Shown: piece after piece, positions 34,376-46,347 of the stretch | Layout of the letters: every line of letters begins with the position of its first letter | Position numbering within the stretch: the stretch's first letter is position 1 | From: Nyssa sinensis | Lineage: Eukaryota > Streptophyta > Magnoliopsida > Cornales > Nyssaceae | DNA: 64,000 nucleotides | Direction of reading: 5' to 3' | Assembly (NCBI GenBank): GCA_008638375.1 | Contig: CM018051.1 | Coordinates: 6,985,835 to 7,049,834 of the forward strand | Position numbers and translations under genes: made by a program | The notes under the pieces: model-generated | Database searches by the model: none | What the model was told of the DNA's origin: nothing | What the model saw: only the letters and a program-made list of their open reading frames with translations

Positions 34376-37300
34376 TCACCTGTGTGTGGCATTAACAGCA
34401 GCAGATGGCATATCAGCAACCCCAGATGGTGGGGTCTGTGGCTGCGGGCTACCGACATCAGCAATTCCAAATTCCTCGTGGAGCATATCCACCGGATTCC
34501 ATTCAATGCCAGCTATGGTTGGAGTCAGGGAATTGAGCATTCACACTTTGACAAAAAAAAAAAAGACTCAAAAATAAAAGAATAACTGCTTTGAAGAAGG
34601 ATACAATCTGCCTTCCACATGTCTGTGATGCTAACTTCTGCATCTGATAGAAGCCAGTAATCTGCATCATTCTGCAATGAAGGCCAGAAATAATATGTTA
34701 ATGCAGAATAGAGAAATTTGATCAGATAACAAGAAAATGATTTAGAACTTTCTGTAAATCTTGGTCACCCTATTTTTCAAAAGCTAAGGTTGGAACTAAA
34801 TTATTGGGACACAAAATGTTACACATTATAAAATTAGAACGAAGATTTGAGATGGGCCAGGTTGTATGGTAGGTGAAAAATTCTTCTAAAAATATCAAAG
34901 ACATAAATCAGATGGCACAAAATCAACTGGTCATGTTCATTTAGTGGCGGGTCTATACCATCACAGAAAATGCAGCAGTAATGAACCATGCTTAAGAATT
35001 CATCCTTCAGATTCGAAAATTTTAATGCAATCTGTTACCTCTCAGGGTTGTGGTAGTTATAATTGTATGAAGAGAATTTTGAAAATCGAGACTAAAATAT
35101 GCATATCCATTTCCACAGTTGACTTGTAAACAAATCTACAGTAGCGTAACAATCAATTCAAACGTATAACTCAGAACAACCATACTTACATCAACATCCG
35201 AGGGAACAATTTTCACGATTCCCCCAGGATGGTCCTGTGAAACATTAAGATCAGAGTTCATTCTACGACCATCTTGTGCCTGTGCTTCTATCGCCACCCC
35301 ACTGCTCCCACCAGTAGCCATCTCTGTTGGTGGATTATCATTAGAGCCCGAACTTGAAGCAAGAGGGAAGCTCATGGATTGGTCAACACCATTCATCTCG
35401 TCAAATTTCTCCTCAAATTGACTAAACCAAAAGTGGGGAGAAAACAATATAAACAGAAATGAAAGGAGCTTAGGTTTTTGAGCGAATACAGATCTTAATT
35501 ATGCTACACCTATATTGTGCACCAAAAAGAAGGCAATAATACCTGACAAGGTAGACATCAATGGGACCCATCGTGCTTCTAAGGATTATTCTGTATCTCC
35601 TCTGTTGGTAATCAACAGCCTGAGATATAAAGAAGCCATTCCCTTCATGCATCAGAAACACATAAAGCGGACCATAACAGGAGCTTTCCTCTCCAAACTT
35701 ACCTCATCAGGATCTGGAACTTCAAGAGTTGTCCCATGTGGAGCTTTAATTGCAATCAGGGTCTCATCCTGCCAGAATTAAAGCATAAACATTTGTTTAC
35801 TAACGAGATTAAAAGATAATAAAGAATACAGAGTCAAACGTGAGAAAGGATCATAATGCTGCTAGAAAAAGGGTGTTACAGATGTAACATACAACACTGA
35901 TAAAGAAACTAACCTGAAAGCATGGTAAGCCCTTGATATCCTCCTCAGTCACGAAAAGCCACCTGAAACAGTTGGAAGATGAATGAAGTCACCATTGAGT
36001 GGATAAAATTGACCAACTCAGTTTAGATAACTGAAGGGAGGTAGGAGAAAGTTTACTTTTGATTATTTTCATCTTCACTCAAATCCCTCAATCTTTCCTG
36101 CATTTGTCTGCAACAGTCTGGAAGCATCAGCATAATCCAATGGTTTCAAGATAGCAACATTGATTGCTCTAACAATGTAATAAACCATATAACCTTATGT
36201 GGTCATCTAATCTTCTTTCTTCCATTGAAAGGTTTTCAACTTCTGCCTGCAAATAAATAAATGGATAAGTAAAACAAACCTTTAAGATGAAATCCGTCTA
36301 CATTAATCCCAATGTAATGGATGACCAGAAATAACTAGATATCCAGAGGTATTTAGAGCCTAAAGGCAAAAAAAAAAAAAAAGTAGATATTGATCAATTA
36401 GGAACAAAAGAATATAGAAAAATCATAATCTCTGATATGTTGAAAATTTGAGCTGTAGCTAGTATTCGCATAACAGCAAGTAAATATCCTTTTCTGGGTA
36501 CCTGTAAAATACCAATATCATTGTCAACCTCCCCTGGTCTTGAAGCATCAAGTCCCCTGGTCAGTCATTCAACAAATTCTCAAACAAGTTCCCAATGCTT
36601 CAAACGCTTAGTATAATCTCAAATCAAATTCAAACCAAGAGGACAAAAAAGGGCATGATATCGTTTAACAAGCAAAATAAGCTTACTTCCAGCGGATTCT
36701 GTTCTTGAGCTTCTTTTCGATAAGACCAATTCCTTCAAGGACATTTGTTATATCATATATTCGCCTCTTTTGCACCTGTATCTTTAGACCTTTTAATTAG
36801 AATGGTATGGAATGCATAACTCATATAGTTGCCTAGCAAATAGAATACCTCCAAAGTTTCAGCAGCTTTGTTTAGATCAAGAACGCCATCTTCTGCATGC
36901 TTGATCAAGTTGATGAATTTTTTTGTCAAAAGACCTGCAAAAGGCATGGCACATATTCATCACTCATGCCAATACAAGAGCTTGAAATTCTATCTAAGAC
37001 CATTTTAATCATATCTAAGAACTAATCTTAAAAAATGCAACCAGTTAGAAGTTACCTAGTGAGCTGTCATAACGGCAGTTGCCAGCAGGAGTAAGAGTAG
37101 GAGAACCTGCATTTTGCACAGGAACTATCTCACCAGCATTTGACATTGGGGTTTGAGGCCCAGATCTATTGCTCTTTGAGACCTTTGACCGACCATATCC
37201 TCTTCCTCCTTTTCCAGATACAGGTGTCCCCAGGGGACTCTGACCAATATTGGTGTATCCAGGACTGCTAGTCCATTCACTAGACTCGACATTATTGTAG

Positions 37301-40300
37301 TCTGTTCCATTTTTCCGCTTCAATTGCTAAGAAACACCATTTAAGTTTGCAGAGTTGGAATAAGCAACAAATAGAAGAAAAAGTAAACCTAGTATTAATT
37401 ACAAATTAGGATTTATGGTGATAAAGGATTTGTTCCATAGAATGATAATCATAATGGAAGACACAAGATTTGTGAAGCGAGGTATAAAATTTTTGCAGCC
37501 CAACTAAAGGAGGCTAGACAACAAGGCAACACAAGGAAGAATCTGTAAGATCTCCCTCCCAATTTCCAGAATATATGATTAAATAAATATCATAGATAAT
37601 ACAAGCACACCTCACTTCAGAGCAAGACCTCATCAAATTAAGTAGCAAAGTTAACAGCTCTTTCATGAAAGGGAGCAAAACAATAATAATACAAACAATT
37701 CTAATCAAAATTTTACCTAACAATCTTATGGAACAATATAAGCTCACTTATTTCTCTGAAAATAGGAAGGAAAAAAAAAAAACTTAAATGGGAACAAAAT
37801 CCACTGCCAATTCATTTCACTATAAATGTACAAAAAAATATAAGAACATATTAAGGGGATATCTTTAACATCATCCTGCAATCATGTGTAACACTCATTT
37901 GCCAATGAGTAAGATAGGACCAAAGATTAGTTATAAATATATCTCTCTAGGATTCTCTCAACCACCCTGATGAAATCTCTTAATGCTCAACTACATAAGC
38001 TAATAAAGGTTTATAGCCACTGCAACACCAGTTATAGTTACCATTTGGTCCATATGGTAACAGATTATATTTTGCATGTGTTGCCTGCCAAAACAATGCT
38101 TTTCCTGTGGCTCTTTTGCTACAAAGCCTTCTTCCAACTGCCTTTATTAGTCTATTATTTCCAAATGTAGGAAATATTAGCAACTTTGTAAGACATTAAT
38201 TAGAACTCCCTATCACCTATTTTGGCATTGCCCAGCCCACCCAATCTGGTAATTCATATTGCCAGTAATTTCTCACCAAGCAGATAAAACTTTTTCTTTC
38301 TTATATTTCCACATAGATAATTCACAACATTACACATGTTAAACAATCACCTGACAATTAATCATCCAGTTACCTCTTTTCATTCTTGAGTAATACATTT
38401 GGCAATCACGTGGTAATGCCATACTGAGTGACATGGTTATCAACATCAAAAATATGTCCCAAATTGCCCTTTCAAAGATATAAAAACAACCTTTTTCTTT
38501 GTTGAACGGCAAACCAGAAGCTGCCTCATAAACAGATCATATATCCACTATATCCCTTAAAGAACTTTCTGAGTCACTGACGAAAAAACATAAATATCAT
38601 CTGCAAATAAAATATAGGACATTGCTAGGCAACAAGAAGTCAATTTTACCGGAGGCACAAAGGTCATATTAAGACTCCAGACCTGATCAGCACCTCTCAA
38701 CTAAAATATGAAGAGCAGGGGAAAGGGGACAACCTTGTCTACAACCATATCGAGATTTAAAAACCACAAATCTCACCATTCACTAGAGTAGAAAACCAAC
38801 AATTATTTGCACAAGCCCAAACTAGAATTATCCATTTTTTCCTGAAAATACAAAACTAGTGTAGCACCTTCATCATATGGGCCAGTCCAATCAGTAACAA
38901 GCCCTTACCATATCTAGCTTCATAATTGCACAATTCCCACTCACGTTTCCGTTAGTACGTAGAAACATTTCCTGGGCAATGAGAGTATTGCCGGCAAAAC
39001 GTTTCACAAATGCACCTTGCCCCAATGAAATAAGTTTGGGAAGAAAAAACCCAACCTTCAAGCCAAAATCTTTGCAAATATTTAATACACAAAATTGCAG
39101 AGGCTTATTACACTGAAATCAACAACTGTTACTTGGCTATTCTTACTCGGGATTAGGGTAGTCGAGGATGATGAAAACTTAGATGCACAAACCTGTGTAG
39201 AAATAATCCCTTATGGCTGCACAAATCTGCACCATACAGAAAAAGCGAAGAGCAATAAACGAGATGTTCTTGAAGATTCTCCTCATTCTTTCCTCCCAAA
39301 TGCTTCAAATAATATCAGGAGATCCGTGGAACACAATTGATACTACTGAAGATGTAAATGTAGCACTTTCTTGAAAATGCTAAGAGGCAATGAAGGAATA
39401 CATTTTTTTACAAGTAATGAAGAAATACATGGTCTACCAGCTTATAGTCGTTATTGCAAATGAAACAAACACCAGATAATAAAGCTTTGAGTTTTTTTTT
39501 CTCATCCAAAGGTCATAGGTGAATATATTGTCCGAAGCCACAACCATGCTAACACCTTAAATTTGTGGTAACTTTGGATATCCAAACGAGCTTAACCTCT
39601 AAATACGGGGATGTAGGATTCATATAGACAGGACACTGAACATATCAAAAGAAAAAAAAAATATATATATATATAGACAAGATTAAAAAATAATAAAAAA
39701 GACCGTTTACTCCAAATCTGGCTCTTAGGATCTTAAATCTGTATCCTTTTGTATATAAACAAAGTGGAGAAATCAACATCCAGAATTAAGAGAAAGATTC
39801 AACTATCCACATTTCAGCGTCATTAGTATCTATATCTGAATTTCCAATGTGAATGTGGAGAATGAATTGATATTTTTCCAGTAAAAGCTACCATGGAAGA
39901 ATTACACAAAAGCATCATATAGGCCAAATAAACAGTGTATGCACAAGTACAAGAACTGCAAACACGCAAACTGGCAAGGAAATCCAATGTTACAAACTTG
40001 CTTCAAAAACTACAGATGTTATTGAAACAAATCTCTACACCCCACCTCAGAACCTGAAGCTTCCAACCATACATATATTTTCACTCAAAACAAGCAAATG
40101 GGCCAATTTTCTATAAACCAACATCTAAAACATTACATTGCCTATGGAAACCAATAACTGAACTATTATATCACCACTAGAAACCTATAGGATACAGACC
40201 ATTGAATTTGATCCAGACAAAGTATATTGCAGGCCTATGCAATGAAAGAATCAAGTCTCATCGCATTCGACATCAAATTTTACTGCTTAATGAGTGCCTG

Positions 40301-41084
40301 CAACAATATAATTCTCACACAAAATCACAAAGACACACATAAGGTGTGCAAATACACAGACTTGAACACAAAAACAAAAATCACTATATAGTCAAAAAAG
40401 CAACTTATAAATCACAAAGTACACCAGCTCATGTTGGCCATCAACTTAAAAGCTACCACAACATGACCATCAAAACATCCTAATTTTCTGTCATTTGATC
40501 ATTACCACATATAAAGTGACTGGTAAATTCAGAATCAGCTGAAAGTCAAAACAATTAATAACAAATAATCAAAATTCTTTTCATAATACTATAAAAACAA
40601 GCCATCAAAGAAATCAGTGGAATTATAAAGTAAATGACAAGAATTAAGAATCAACAATTAATACAATATCATAAACTTGAACATATGACATTCCAGCTAC
40701 CCGATTTCAGTGGCAGGTAGAGATTAATCACACCCGCAATCATTTCATGGTTAATGACATAACAATTATACACAAAGCAACATTTACCCAAAATAAATAA
40801 ATAAAAATTATAAACAAATCACCAAGAGAACACAAATACACAATCATTAAAATGGATTGTAGTAACTCACTGGAGATTTTACTAAAATAGCTTCAGTTTC
40901 GTGATCGGCAGTGGCTCTTCGAGTATCACCCGACGAGAAACGGTGGTAATCCTCGGGAGGAATGAACGGCGGCTTCATCGAAGAAAACGGGAGGTGACGC
41001 TTCATGGGCTGCAGGATCTGGCGGCCAGCTGTCCCCCGCCGGGGGTGGCGGCTCCTGGAGGTTCGGAGCTTGAGCGCCGGACAT
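34376..41084 (-). CDS. E2F transcription factor (E2FA-like)
   Basis: Thirteen minus-strand exons: 41005-40871 (from the first Met in frame with the rest), 37326-37056, 36934-36849, 36775-36687, 36556-36502, 36246-36194, 36107-36057, 35962-35914, 35768-35703, 35619-35543, 35421-35190, 34671-34605 and 34512-34376. All are GT-AG and in phase, giving 455 residues from [10 protein letters not shown]2F with a DP partner controls S-phase genes under retinoblastoma-related protein. Seen: a winged-helix DNA-binding domain at about 130-195 ([16 protein letters not shown], then [19 protein letters not shown]), a leucine-rich dimerisation coiled coil at about 200-250, a marked box at about 255-320 ([38 protein letters not shown]), and a C-terminal RB-binding segment at about 391-407 ([16 protein letters not shown]). 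Exon 11 and the C terminus resemble E2FA more than E2FB. Oddity: the family-like start MSGAQAP at 41084 is out of frame by one base with MKRHLPF. Intron 1 is 3.5 kb and holds LINE debris. Confidence 0.92.
38000..39620 (-). mobile_element. L1-type LINE debris in E2F intron 1
   Basis: On the minus strand, decayed reverse-transcriptase blocks are recognisable in order: [21 protein letters not shown] (about 39130-39080), [19 protein letters not shown] (about 39025-38965), [20 protein letters not shown] (about 38750-38705) and [13 protein letters not shown], the [F/Y]xDD catalytic box (about 38625-38585). Frameshifts and stops are frequent. A further piece upstream, about 39590-39400 ([16 protein letters not shown]), resembles the zinc-binding region found after reverse transcriptase. 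It lies on the wrong side, so two LINE fragments or a rearrangement are present. Orientation is the same as E2F. Confidence 0.65.
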
Positions 41085-44000
41085 GAAATAGCTTTGGAAT
41101 TTTTTTGGGTATAGAACTGATCAAAAAAAAAAAAAACCTCACTGGTCTTCGATGTTTGGAGGTGACTTCCGAGAGATTGTAAAGATTTGATGAGAGAGAA
41201 AAAGAGAGGGGTATGGAATTGTAGAGACTGGGATCTGAAATTTTTTAGAGAGAGAAAGAGAAGGGGTTTGGAGGAAAGTGGGTTTGGGTTAAGGATGAGA
41301 GCAGAAAACGAGGGAAGGAGGGAATTTTAGTTCGGATAGATGTGGAGGGAAGCATAGAAAGAAAATTGCAAAATATGCGTTCTTTTGCACTTTTGCCCAT
41401 TATATTTTGATCTTATTGCATATTGACACTAGTTTTTTGTATTTGCTACAATTTTTCTTTTTTTACATCGGGCGGCATTATTTACACACCTTAAAAAAGA
41501 TAATGTTATTTTAACTTCGACCTAATATTAGACCAAATTGTTAATTATTCGATCGTTTACAAATTAAATTTTTTTTATTTTAATTTTATTTTATCTTTTT
41601 AAGCTATCCAATAATCAAAACACTCTCTTTTATATAAATTTATTTTTTAACAAAATATAAGTTCAAACTTATAATAATTCTACTCTTTTCGAAATTGCTA
41701 AAAGACTTCATATTTATAACTTCATTTTTAATAAAATAAATTTTATTAAGTGACCATGCTCGTATGCTGTTCACGTGTAAGGTGTAATTTTTTATTAATA
41801 TTTTTTTTAATCAAGGTCAAAAGTGTTAATAGGTTAACTCGGGTCATAACTCATCTCAAATTTTATAAAGGAAAAAAATTATACATTTTTTTGTCATTGT
41901 CAAGTTAACCTACCCTAAAATTTTGGTTCAATTCAATCTTTACACGTTGAATTTCATCATTTTTCTCATTTTTCACATCAAAATTTTGATAAATACCGAA
42001 AAAATTTCACTAAATCTTTTAGTCCTGCCCAAATTTTTTTCCTGAATTCCCCCTTGTGTTTAATTAAGGATAAATATAACTTCTAAGTATGATTCTTATT
42101 AGAGTGTAATACAATAACATATTAATAATGTATTACATTCATAGTTTATTATTTATTTATTATAATTTACTTTAAAATATATTTTAATGTCCAACACGTG
42201 AGTTACTAACTCAACTAAGTTCATTCACCCAACCTCTTTATTGAGTTGATGATTCCAACTCTGACTCAAGGTTTCATTTTCAATACTTCAAACTATTATA
42301 TTACATTTCCTTTGTCAATGTAAACATAACTTAATGGCATTATTTTGTTGTTTTTTCTACTATAAGGGTATTGATGCAAATATCTGGAGAGTATCGGACG
42401 ATAACAAGAAAAAAAAAATATTAATAAGATATTGTGAGATTAGCTAAAAGTTTGGGGAGATGTGTCTATTCCTACAAAAAGTAGAAAAAACAAAATGCGT
42501 AAAATCAAATCGGCGATGCGCGCCTCCTGTTTGTCTTCAACGTCCGCCGATTATTTGGCATTCGTTTCTCACGCGCACTTTCTTTTTTTTGTCCTTTCAC
42601 GTATTATCAAACCCTAAAAGTTTAGGTTGACACTTGGCAAACGGAGACGGGCGCTACTGGCTTTCATCTCATGCCACATGGTTGAAGCATTTTGATCAGC
42701 GCATTTTAACCTAAATACATTACCAGGTGCTGGATAATTGAGCACTCAATTACAAATTAGTTCAGTAATTAATTGCTCATTAATATTTTACCAAAACTTG
42801 AAATGAATTTGAGTGAATTTCATTTAGATTTAAGTGTACTGATGTGGCTTTGCTAAGTAAGTATTTATGTCAATAAATAAAGATTTTTACCAACACAAGT
42901 TACGGGTTTAATTTTCAATCCGAAATGAAAATGTCCTTTGAAACTAAGGTGAATCTCTTTTGAGAAATTATATTATAAATTTCTTTGTTACGCGCAAACT
43001 CACCCAAGGTAGTTCCGCTGTCAGGCCAAGAAAAATAAAGCAACCATATAAGCATTGATTGTGATTGTGAAATTGCCTGGGTACTTTGATTTTCTTTCCC
43101 TTTTTAATGGCTTCAACAACTCTTTAGAGACTAGGGAGTGTGGCCATTTATTGCCAACAATAAACTTTCAGGAGCTTGAGAATAGGGAGAAGCCAGGATT
43201 ACAGTCGGAACAATTTTTTTTTTACTAAACGTTCAATTCTAAATTTAAAATTATAAAAAATTAAATATTTTTAATAATTAATTAAATTTATAAATTAAAT
43301 AAAAAAATCCAATCAAATAAAAAGACTCTTAAAAAAACTTTAAATTATACAAAAGCAAAATACTTAATAAAAGTTCCAGGGTCAAAATGAAGGTAAAGTG
43401 TGGAATATTTTATTATTTTAGACATAAGGGACAAAAAAAATAAAATAAAAAGGTACATTTAAAAAATTGAAAAATATACAAAAAAAAATCTCAATAAAAT
43501 AATAATAATAAAACACGAGGCCCCTAAGCCAGCCTCGTCCATGAGGATAAAAGTTTTTTGATAGGGTTGTTGGACAAACAAAGCAACCATGAAGGCTCTC
43601 CAAGCTGGTCTAGGCTTATTCACCAGCCAAACAACAGTTTAGTTTTGTTGGCACTGCTATGTCCGAAAAAATCAAGGTTGAAGAAGGTCAGTTGAGCTTG
43701 CTTCAAGCTTGAGCTCAGCTTTTGCTGCCTTCCAACTCTGGGATAACCATGGAAAAATCAGTATCTGCCCTCTCAACATCTTTAGTCATTTAATAAACTC
43801 ATGTTCCTAAAGATGTGTTCTAATCATGGGAATTAAAAGGAACAAGAGACCACACAGAGAAGCATTAAATTCGAACTCATAGGAGTCAAAACTCTTTTAA
43901 CCATTAGATAGTTTAGGAATCGAGTTTTCACTCTTCATTCATCCCTCTAACAAAATGACATGCTTGTTTCTCCTTTATTCAATATCTCTCAGTCTAGCCT

Positions 44001-45635
44001 CTCATAGGAGGTCATACTCTTAAGAAGTGTATCCTATAGACCATATGTTTGACCAAGTGTTTGCAAGGATTCAAAAGCCACTCTTTAACGGTTTAACCTT
44101 AGAATGAATAAGGTACAATGGAACAAGAAACTAAATCCTTCAGTCTGAAAATGTAGAATTTCCTACTACAAATAAGAAAACAAATACATTACAGTATATA
44201 CTGTCAAGTAAAACTAAACATTTCAGAGTTCGAAGATGAAGAATTTCCTACTACAAATAAGAAAACCAGTACATTAGAGCAAACACTGTCAAGTAGTTGC
44301 AAAATCAAAATATTCGCCTCCAATTGAATTCCTTGAAATGTAAGCCTGCTAATTACAAGCACAACCTTGTCTACAGCTCCACTTGTTATAAAGAAAAATT
44401 AGAGCCCGGAAATGTATTCAGGAAGCTCACACTACCACTGTATAATGACACCATCAGTATTTGTTGCAGAATTGAAGTTCATTGCCTTATTCTGATTTTA
44501 GATAACCAGATGTGTTACAAGAGATGAGTATTTTCCCTTTGATGGCAAACCCTAAAAACCCATTAAAGATAACAATTCATATTAACCTTCCATCATCATT
44601 CCATTCGAAAAAAAGAACACAAAATCATATCCAAAAATCATCAGCTTCTAAAGCCAGAACCCTATATAACCTGTTACTATATCCAAAAATACTTCACAAG
44701 TAATAACTCCATCAGACAAAACAAACTGCCAAATTTCTCCTACAATTTTGTAAGTTCAATGCTCGTGAAAAAAAAAACCCCAAAATAAAAAGACAGTCAT
44801 AGGTCATCAAGGAAAAGAAAAAGAAAAACTTAAGCATGAGATTGGATTAAGTTTCCCCAAGTTATGACATAGTTTATTCATGTCTCCACAAATTTCTTTT
44901 GATGTAGAAGCAAACTAGCACCTTTTCAAGAGTTTTGCACATTAAGCAACACAGAGATTACTAAGAGTGAGAACGGCCCAATTTCCCAATTCATAAATTG
45001 CAAGAATACCATTTCGTGAATCTAACCCCAAATTCAGTCAGAGAAACTTCCCATGATTTGGCAGTGTGAACATCCACAAAGAACCTGAAAATGATTCCCC
45101 GACTTTGAGAATAGGTTGTAAAGCTTGTATCGTAATTGCATACCCCAGAACTAAGCAAAAATGTTCTTTCTCTACCCTAAACCCCACGGGAAATATACAT
45201 AAAACTCCTGTAAAATATTAAAAACCCTACCAATAATATAACATCTCTGGCCCCATAACCCCCAAGTAACAGATCATCTCGCCAAGCTAAAAAAGATTGG
45301 ATCTCAACATATGGTCCAATATGTGGTAGAATTACAGGGGATTGAATACAGTTGAGCGTGAAAATTTGTCAATTGTGTTCTAGTAATTTTTTCCATTTTT
45401 CCACTGGGATAGGATACTAATGCACCACCTCGGAATTAAATAGGTATTCTTCTCCAAATTAACCATGTCCACTTCCCATTACAAAAATTATCAAGTGCTA
45501 AAGAAAACCAAGTTCAAAAAATCTGAATCTGAAAGGGGGAGGTTAAGGGCTTAGGGCAATCAACTAGACCTCCAAATGGTTAATCCAAAACGGAGTCATG
45601 TACATCCCATTTTCACAGTTGGATTAACAGTTCGT
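41085..45635. other. E2F promoter side and gene-free intergenic DNA
   Basis: The stretch 41085-41350, read on the minus strand, is CT-rich (complement of GAGAGAGAAAGAG), fitting an E2F leader. I did not notice a TTTCCCGC-type E2F site here. The rest is AT-rich. A less AT-rich patch at about 42500-42720 contains a telo-box-like AAACCCTAAAA (42609-42619) but no gene follows. An 85-bp tandem duplication lies at 44155-44296. Open frames near 44297-44703 have no recognisable features. Confidence 0.45.
44155..44296. repeat. Tandem duplication, unit 85 bp
   Basis: AGAATTTCCTACTACAAATA, then AGAAAAC and ACTGTCAAGTA at 44155-44210 recur at 44240-44295 with an offset of 85 bp and few differences. It is non-coding. 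Confidence 0.75.
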
Positions 45636-46145
45636 TTGGATAAGTAGGAGGGTTTTGGATAAGTAGGAGGGAAAGAAAAAGAGAGGAGAGTATTACTTAT
45701 GACGGAAAGGAAATGAGAGGATAATTTCGCATTTATGTTTGGATAACTAATGAAAAGAAATAAGAGAAAAGACTAATATAATCATTCCATCTTGTTTGAG
45801 AATGATAAAGAAGAAAAGGAAAAAAAAGATTTGGACGTGTATTTGGATGCTTTAGGATAGAGGTGTCATTTTTATTTTAACTTTTATAATTTTAAGGATA
45901 ATATTAGTATTATTAAATATTCATTAAATCTTTCTTTCCTTCTCTTCTATTTCCTCACCCACTTTCGGAGGGATAATAAAATTACTTAAACGAGGGTTAA
46001 GCTCTCCCTTCCTTTCTCTCTCTTTCCTTTCTAATTTTTAAAATAAACATAATATAAGCTCCTCTTCCTTCTCCTTCTCCTGCCCTGCCCTGCCCTGCCC
46101 TGCCCTTCCCTTTCTTTTCAATTCATTCCATCCAAACATAGTACA
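45636..46145. mobile_element. MITE-like element with short GTTTGGAT ends and a CCCTG pentamer array
   Basis: The left end GTTCGTTTGGATAAGTAGGA and the right end (reversed: CTATGTTTGGATGGAATGAA) share an inverted GTTTGGAT core. The interior is AGAAAGG-rich on the left and CTTTCCT-rich on the right, a loosely palindromic layout typical of small plant DNA-transposon derivatives. Near the right end CCCTG is repeated about five times (46080-46107). It is non-coding. Family and exact borders are uncertain. Confidence 0.5.
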
Positions 46146-46347
46146 AGTACATAAACCAACAATAATGAAACCATGAGATTTTGTACTTTAAACCCAAATA
46201 ATAACAAATATACATCCACATAACTATAAATCATCATTCATAGCTAAACTTTTTTTTTTCAATTAATAGATAACTGTAATCGCTACCTTACAGATTACTC
46301 AAAGAACCAATGAGGTATATATATATATATAAATGGACAAATGAAAT

